From positions 1 to 6,368 of the forward strand of contig CAKRVQ010000066.1 in the NCBI GenBank assembly GCA_934408795.1: a stretch of DNA of 6,368 nucleotides, written 5' to 3'. The notes beneath the pieces are model-generated. The model saw nothing but the letters and a program-made list of their open reading frames with translations. It ran no database searches and was not told the origin of the DNA. Positions 1-3,634 of this stretch are shown here, piece after piece. Numbering within the stretch: the first letter of the stretch is position 1; every line of letters begins with the position of its first letter. This DNA comes from an uncultured Eubacteriales bacterium (GTDB taxonomy: Bacteria; Bacillota; Clostridia; Oscillospirales; Acutalibacteraceae). A program made the translations under genes and the position numbers.

Positions 1-460
1 ACTCGGAGTATTTTTTCAAATGCAGCGGGCAGGCGCAGGCAAGTCCCCTGTACCATGCCTCGTTTATATGGGTGTCGTCATCGAAAAGAATGAAATCGGC
101 ACCTGCCGCAACGACCGATTTGACCCATTCGGCGGTATCGTTCAGAAAGCCCTCATCAAGAATACAGGGACGCATTCTGACTTCATTTCCGTTAAAGAAT
201 CTCTGGAGGGTAAACTGTGACGCATCCTCTCTTTCGAATGCCCACATCCACATTCCGACCTTGTATCCCGCCTCCTGAAAGTTTGCCGTTTCATAGCGGA
301 ATTTATCAAGCCAACGCTTTCTGACTTCGGGATCCATTGAGAGGTAGGGTATAAAGAAGAATACCTTTTCCGCCTTCAGCTCCCTAAGCTGCTCAAAGTA
401 TATGTGCCTGTTTTCGTCTGTGACCAACCTGTAGTTTACGGGTACAGAGATCCTGTACAT
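1..460 (-). CDS. Hypothetical protein, possibly a TIM-barrel glycoside-hydrolase-like enzyme (3' part missing)
   Basis: The ATG at 460-458 opens a frame that stays open for 153 codons to the window edge, so the C-terminus is missing. The start is well supported: GGAGGA (467-472 on this strand) lies 6 bases upstream. The protein begins MYRISVPVNY with no signal peptide or membrane segment, so it is probably cytoplasmic. Visible landmarks are a hydrophobic strand VFFFIPYL (33-40), GYKVGMWMWAF (65-75), a conserved-looking RPCILDEGF (97-105), and the strand ADFILFDDDTH (121-131) followed by LACACPLHLKKY (140-151) with two cysteines. Strands ending in acidic clusters and alternating with helices suggest a (beta/alpha)8 barrel. 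From memory it resembles the N-terminal part of large uncharacterised clostridial proteins with an 'FDDDF' strand followed by a Cys-x-Cys-x-x-His segment, but this was not searched. It lies 128 bases downstream of murC on the same strand, with no convincing terminator between, so co-transcription is possible. No function is assigned. Confidence 0.8.
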   Translation of the reverse strand, partial: MYRISVPVNYRLVTDENRHIYFEQLRELKAEKVFFFIPYLSMDPEVRKRWLDKFRYETANFQEAGYKVGMWMWAFEREDASQFTLQRFFNGNEVRMRPCILDEGFLNDTAEWVKSVVAAGADFILFDDDTHINEAWYRGLACACPLHLKKYSE

Positions 461-588
461 AAATCTTCCTCCGCTTTCGGTGTTTTGCAGACCGCGTCCG
501 CATTTAGGATTCTTTTCGTGAATCAGCCTTATGATAACTTTTATTACGGTTTAATTGCGGCTCTTTCTTGTGACTCTTACTATGAGCT

Positions 589-1986
589 TTATGAATCGGC
601 AGCGTTCTTTTTACCGTCAAGCATCGATATGATGATCCTCGCCGCCTTATAGATATCTCCGCCGCCCATGGTTATTATGAGATCGCCCTCTTCCGCTTCG
701 TCGACCGCCTTGCGCGCGGTGTCTTCAAAATCCCCCGACAAGCGGCAGCATTTCAGTCCCGCAGCGATGTCCGCAGACGATATACCGCTTGTATTGATCT
801 CGCGTGAACCCATTATCGGCGTCAGGATGACCTTATCCGCTATTGAAAGAGCATCGATGAAATCATTTTTCAGCAGCTCGGTGCGCGAAAATGTGAAGGG
901 CTGAAATACCGCTATTACATTTTTATATCCCATTGCCTTTGCTGCGGTAAGTGTGGCTCTTATTTCGGTCGGATGATGCGCGTAATCATCGGCAACGGCT
1001 ATTCCGCCGTGCTCTCCGAGCCGTTCAAACCGTCTCCCCGCTCCGCCGAATGCGTTTATCGCGGCGGCGGCGGTGTCGGCATCCACTCCGCACCGTTCCG
1101 CAGCGGCAAAAGCAGCCAAAGCGTTATAAACATTGTGTTTTCCGGGAATTGCCAGCTTTATGTCGGCAGCGTGTTCTCCGTCCCGCAGAATTTCGAAATC
1201 CATTCCTTTTTTATCGGGGACGATGTTTCGGGCGGTATACCTGTTCCCTTCACCGAGGCCGAAGAATATCGCTTCGCCGCCGAATCTTTCGCCTATGCCT
1301 CTTACCCGCTCGTCGTCGCCGTTTAGTACCGCGATCCGCGACATGCCGACAAACCGTTCAAATGACTCGGTCAGTCTCTCCATCGTCTTAAAATAGTCAA
1401 GATGATCGTTATCGATATTGAGAAGCACCGACATATCCGGCGACATCTGCAGGAATGTATCGACAAACTCACAGGATTCGCAAACCATATACTCGCTTTT
1501 ACCTGCAATTCCGTTCGCGTTTATAAGCGGCAGCTTTCCCCCTATAACGGCGGTCGGATCATAGCTTGCCATTATCAGGATTTGTGTTATAATTGATGTG
1601 GTGGTGGTTTTTCCGTGGGTGCCGCAGACACCTATCACCTTATCGTAATGGCGTGTCAGGGCGCCTAAAAGGTGGCTTCTCTCCATTGTGGGGATCCCGA
1701 GGCGCTCAGCTTCGACGAGTTCGGGATTATCCTTCGCGATCGCCGCAGAATAAACAACAAGGTCGGCGCCGTGCACATTTTCGGGACGGTGTCCCATAAC
1801 CACCTCAATGCCGAGTGAGCGTATCCTCGCAAGCGGATCGCTTTCGTTGTTGTCGGAACCCGTGAGTTTGTATCCCTTTGAATGAAGTATTTCGGCAAGC
1901 GGGCACATTCCCGAACCGCCGATGCCTATCATATGAATGCATTTTGCATTTGCCACGAGCATATCCTCGGAAGTTAATTTTTTCAA
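589..1986 (-). CDS. murC: UDP-N-acetylmuramate--L-alanine ligase (MurC)
   Basis: MurC (EC 6.3.2.8) is a cytoplasmic Mur ligase that uses ATP to add L-alanine to UDP-MurNAc, the first amino acid of the peptidoglycan stem peptide. The 465-residue frame is complete and of normal family length. Visible landmarks are the N-terminal UDP-binding loop IGIGGSGMCPLAE (20-32), the ATP-binding P-loop GTHGKTTTTS (122-131, Lys126), CESCEFVDTF (169-178, the MurC-type 'ACEY' region), NIDNDHLDYF (190-199), PGKHNVYNALAA (281-292), GRRFE (317-321), DDYAHHPTEI (333-342) and GGGDIY (441-446). These cover the three Mur ligase domains in order. The usual FQPH(T/R)YTR motif reads FQPFTFSR (361-368). The start is TTG at 1986-1984: GGAGGT lies 8 bases upstream, an in-frame TAG sits at 1995-1993, and the next start, ATG at codon 9, has only a poorly spaced site. 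It is divergent from cca and likely driven by the promoter near 2103-2130. Confidence 0.97.
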   Translation of the reverse strand: MKKLTSEDMLVANAKCIHMIGIGGSGMCPLAEILHSKGYKLTGSDNNESDPLARIRSLGIEVVMGHRPENVHGADLVVYSAAIAKDNPELVEAERLGIPTMERSHLLGALTRHYDKVIGVCGTHGKTTTTSIITQILIMASYDPTAVIGGKLPLINANGIAGKSEYMVCESCEFVDTFLQMSPDMSVLLNIDNDHLDYFKTMERLTESFERFVGMSRIAVLNGDDERVRGIGERFGGEAIFFGLGEGNRYTARNIVPDKKGMDFEILRDGEHAADIKLAIPGKHNVYNALAAFAAAERCGVDADTAAAAINAFGGAGRRFERLGEHGGIAVADDYAHHPTEIRATLTAAKAMGYKNVIAVFQPFTFSRTELLKNDFIDALSIADKVILTPIMGSREINTSGISSADIAAGLKCCRLSGDFEDTARKAVDEAEEGDLIITMGGGDIYKAARIIISMLDGKKNAADS

Positions 1987-1994
1987 CTTAAGCT

Positions 1995-2000
1995 ACCTCC
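1995..2000 (-). promoter_or_regulatory. Ribosome binding site that fixes the TTG start of murC
   Basis: GGAGGT on the minus strand lies 8 bases before the TTG at 1986-1984. An in-frame TAG (1995-1993) overlaps its 3' end, so the coding frame cannot begin further upstream. The strong site and ideal spacing support the rare TTG initiator over the ATG at codon 9. Confidence 0.85.
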
Positions 2001-2059
2001 GCATTTTAGTTCTGAAATTCATATCCGCATCATGGTAAAACCGTTATTTGTGCTTTTAT

Positions 2060-2080
2060 CGCCCGAGCGTTCCTCGGGCG
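2060..2080 (-). repeat. Perfect inverted repeat in the murC leader
   Basis: An 8-base perfect inverted repeat, CGCCCGAG (2060-2067) and CTCGGGCG (2073-2080), encloses a 5-base loop. If murC is transcribed from the promoter at 2103-2130, its start would be near 2096, so this GC-rich hairpin would form near the 5' end of a roughly 110-base murC leader. No U-run follows it on the minus strand (the next bases are ATAAAAGC), so it does not look like a simple terminator. Its right end touches the -35 hexamer of the cca promoter at 2080, so it could instead be a protein-binding site. Its role is not known. Confidence 0.6.
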
Positions 2081-2107
2081 TGACAAGCGGAACAACATTT
2101 ATATAAT
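2080..2107 (+). promoter_or_regulatory. Sigma-A-type promoter for cca
   Basis: A -35 hexamer GTGACA (2080-2085, 5 of 6 to TTGACA) is followed after 16 bases by a perfect -10 hexamer TATAAT (2102-2107). The predicted start is near 2114, about 46 bases before the chosen cca start codon. The -10 overlaps the -10 of the opposite-strand murC promoter by five bases. Confidence 0.65.
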
Positions 2108-2130
2108 ACCGCCCGTGCGGTAAAAGTCAA
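2103..2130 (-). promoter_or_regulatory. Sigma-A-type promoter for murC
   Basis: On the minus strand a -35 hexamer TTGACT (2130-2125, 5 of 6 to consensus) is followed after 16 bases by TATTAT (2108-2103, 5 of 6 to TATAAT). The predicted start is near 2096, giving a leader of about 110 bases before the TTG of murC. The -10 overlaps that of the divergent cca promoter, so one polymerase would probably exclude the other. Confidence 0.6.
2107..2122. promoter_or_regulatory. Short palindrome between the divergent promoter elements (operator candidate)
   Basis: TACCGC (2107-2112), a 4-base spacer CCGT, then GCGGTA (2117-2122) form a perfect 6-base inverted repeat. It fills most of the 16-base spacer of the murC promoter and covers the expected transcription start of cca. 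A dimeric repressor bound here could control both genes. The arms are short, so chance occurrence is possible. Confidence 0.4.
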
Positions 2131-2159
2131 TCTTTTTTTGTATGAGGGAAGTGAAAAAA

Positions 2160-3362
2160 ATGAATGCCGTGCCCGAATATGTCATAAGCGTCTTGAAAAC
2201 CGTCCGTCAGGCGGGTTTTTCCGCATATCTTGTAGGCGGCGCGGTGCGCGACATTATTATGGGCCGAACACCGACGGATTATGACATTGCCTCCTCCGCC
2301 CTGCCCGAACAGATAATGTCTCTCTTTGCCCACACCATTCCCACAGGGATAAAACACGGCACCGTGACCGTTATGACAGACGGCGGCGGTATAGAGATCA
2401 CCACATTCAGAAGCGACGGTGCCTATACCGACTCGCGTCATCCCGACAGTGTGAGTTTCGTCGGCGACATAAATGAGGATCTGATGCGCCGTGACTTCAC
2501 CGTAAACGCAATAGCTTTCGACGGTGAAAACACGGTGGATCCCACCGACGGTATAAGCGATATTAAAAACAGGATCATCAGAGCGGTAGGCGATCCCGAA
2601 AAGCGTTTTTCGGAGGATGCCCTGCGAATACTTCGATGCTTCAGGTTTGCCTCACAGCTGTCATTCGGAATAGAGCCCCGCACGCTTGATGCGGCAATAA
2701 GGCTTTCGGACACTTTGCAGTCGGTCAGCATTGAGAGAATAACGGTCGAGACGATAAAGCTTCTCTGCGGTAAAGAACCGTCCTCCGCCTCGCCGTTGTT
2801 TTTATCGGGTGCAATGCGCCGCTTCGGATTTCCGAGTTCCGAGGTGCCCGCCGTTCTTTCGCGCCTTACGGATGAGCCGCCTCTGCGCCTTGCGGCGATG
2901 ATATACCTTACCGAAAGAGAGCGCACCGAGGAGGGTTATGCGGGAAATATAAAAACCGGCGTCGGTCTGCGTCTTTCAAATGCCATGGTATCGGAAGCCG
3001 ATGCCCTCTTGGAGCTGATGACACTCGGACTGCCCTCGTCCGTCAAAGCGATCAAACAGATGCTGCGCCTCGCCGAAGATGAGCGACTCGTCGTCACCGC
3101 CTGCCGTGCGTTGTGCACTGTATCCGAACTTCCCGACGAAGATACCGACGGATTGATAAGGTCGATCGAAACGGTCGCCCGTTCGGAGGAGCCCTATAAA
3201 ATCAGTATGCTGAAGATCGGCGGAAAAGAGCTTTCCGACATCGGTTTTTCCGGAAAAAGCATAGGCATTGCCCTTTGCCGTCTGCTCGACATCTGTATCG
3301 ACAGACCCGAGATGAACACCGAAGAGGCATTGCTCGGATGTGCCGAGAAAATGAAATCCTAA
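2160..3362 (+). CDS. cca: CCA-adding tRNA nucleotidyltransferase (class II)
   Basis: This enzyme builds or repairs the 3'-terminal CCA of tRNAs from CTP and ATP without a nucleic acid template. The 400-residue protein matches the size of Gram-positive class II enzymes such as that of Bacillus. In order it shows LVGGAVRD (24-31), the metal-binding pair DYD (40-42), TTFRSDG (81-87), DLMRRDFTVNA (107-117), DPTDG (127-131), and RFSEDALRILRCFRFA (149-164), which contains the E-D-x-x-R amino-acid template for nucleotide selection. The C-terminal half is helical and has no HD domain. The ATG at 2160 was chosen: GAGGG (2144-2148) lies about 11 bases upstream, and the protein then begins directly before the conserved fold. 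The in-frame ATG at 2142, six codons upstream, follows a T-run with no ribosome binding site. A CC-only or A-only adding paralogue, or a poly(A) polymerase, cannot be formally excluded by eye. It is divergent from murC and convergent with the fusion gene. Confidence 0.94.
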   Translation: MNAVPEYVISVLKTVRQAGFSAYLVGGAVRDIIMGRTPTDYDIASSALPEQIMSLFAHTIPTGIKHGTVTVMTDGGGIEITTFRSDGAYTDSRHPDSVSFVGDINEDLMRRDFTVNAIAFDGENTVDPTDGISDIKNRIIRAVGDPEKRFSEDALRILRCFRFASQLSFGIEPRTLDAAIRLSDTLQSVSIERITVETIKLLCGKEPSSASPLFLSGAMRRFGFPSSEVPAVLSRLTDEPPLRLAAMIYLTERERTEEGYAGNIKTGVGLRLSNAMVSEADALLELMTLGLPSSVKAIKQMLRLAEDERLVVTACRALCTVSELPDEDTDGLIRSIETVARSEEPYKISMLKIGGKELSDIGFSGKSIGIALCRLLDICIDRPEMNTEEALLGCAEKMKS

Positions 3363-3384
3363 ATCGGTAGTGCCGCAGAGTCAT

Positions 3385-3454
3385 CTTCATAACTGCCTTA
3401 AATTCGTGAAGCCATCGGGTGGTCCGACCCCGAGCATTGTTTTGCCCGCCCGAT
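3385..3454 (+). other. Two tandem stem-loops downstream of cca (candidate structured 3' UTR or small RNA)
   Basis: Stem 1 pairs CTTCAT (3385-3390) with GTGAAG (3406-3411), 6 pairs and a 15-base loop. Stem 2 pairs ATCGGGTGG (3414-3422) with CCGCCCGAT (3446-3454), 9 pairs and a 23-base loop. Each contains one T-G pair that is a valid U-G wobble only in plus-strand RNA; on the minus strand it would be an A-C mismatch. This points to transcription in the direction of cca. With the terminator-like hairpin just after it, the stretch forms a compact chain of three stem-loops. It may be the cca 3' UTR, a small RNA, or an intergenic repeat. No known RNA family was recognised. Confidence 0.4.
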
Positions 3455-3456
3455 AC

Positions 3457-3518
3457 AAACCCGAGAGTCAAGCCGTTTTTTATAAAGACGGTGTCTGTGA
3501 CCCTCGGGTTTATTCTTT
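3457..3518 (+). terminator. Extended hairpin with T-rich tail, likely terminator after cca
   Basis: AAACCCGAG (3457-3465) pairs perfectly with CTCGGGTTT (3503-3511). After one A-C mismatch the stem continues with GTCA (3467-3470) and TGAC (3498-3501). After an internal loop, CCGTTTTT (3473-3480) pairs with AAAGACGG (3484-3491) around a 3-base loop, with one plus-strand U-G pair. The tail TTTATTCTTT (3509-3518) is T-rich only on the plus strand. This fits a Rho-independent terminator about 95 bases after the cca stop, though the stem is longer and more branched than usual. On the minus strand the sequence after the stem is GC-rich and would terminate poorly. Confidence 0.55.
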
Positions 3519-3540
3519 GTATTTATGCTTGATTTAATTG

Positions 3541-3598
3541 ACCGATTCCGCGCTTAAATTTCAAACCGATCCCGCACTTTGTTTTTATACCGTTTCCG
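3541..3598. repeat. Degenerate 24-base tandem repeat, three units
   Basis: Units begin at exactly 24-base spacing: ACCGATTCCGCGCTT (3541), ACCGATCCCGCACTT (3565, 13 of 15 identical to the first) and ACCGTTTCCG (3589, shorter match). The T- and A-rich parts of each unit are less conserved. The stretch is non-coding, between the convergent cca and fusion genes. Confidence 0.4.
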
Positions 3599-3614
3599 AT
3601 GTCGCCGTGCGGGA
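3570..3614 (-). terminator. Hairpin downstream of the fusion gene, weak terminator candidate
   Basis: TCCCGCAC (3570-3577) and GTGCGGGA (3607-3614) form a perfect 8-base stem around a 29-base loop, starting about 20 bases past the TAG of the minus-strand fusion gene. The minus-strand bases that follow (TCGGTTTGAAATTT) are only moderately T-rich and the loop is long, so termination here is uncertain. Confidence 0.3.
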
Positions 3615-3634
3615 GGCGGTGACCGCATAGGTAT

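Noticed and set aside
508..524. GATTC/GAATC hairpin between murC and the left-edge gene
   Set aside because: The stem is only 5 pairs, AT-rich, with no T-run on the minus strand, so it does not support a terminator. The 461-588 gap shows nothing else clear apart from the ribosome binding site of the left-edge gene.
2142..2159. Upstream ATG and GTG codons as alternative cca starts
   Set aside because: The ATG at 2142 is preceded by a T-run with no ribosome binding site, and the GTG at 2151 is too close to GAGGG; the ATG at 2160 has better spacing and fits family N-termini.
2438..2926. 162-codon minus-strand frame inside cca
   Set aside because: It is antisense to conserved CCA-adding enzyme motifs, has low-complexity Arg/Ser composition, and lacks any recognisable domain.
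3202..3471. 89-codon minus-strand frame overlapping the cca 3' end and the intergenic hairpins
   Set aside because: It starts at TTG with no ribosome binding site, is antisense to cca for over half its length, and is very rich in Arg and Ser. The hairpins explain the intergenic part better.
3541..3598. The 24-base repeats as a CRISPR array or replication iterons
   Set aside because: There are only three degenerate units with no separate unique spacers, no cas genes and no replication initiator gene nearby.
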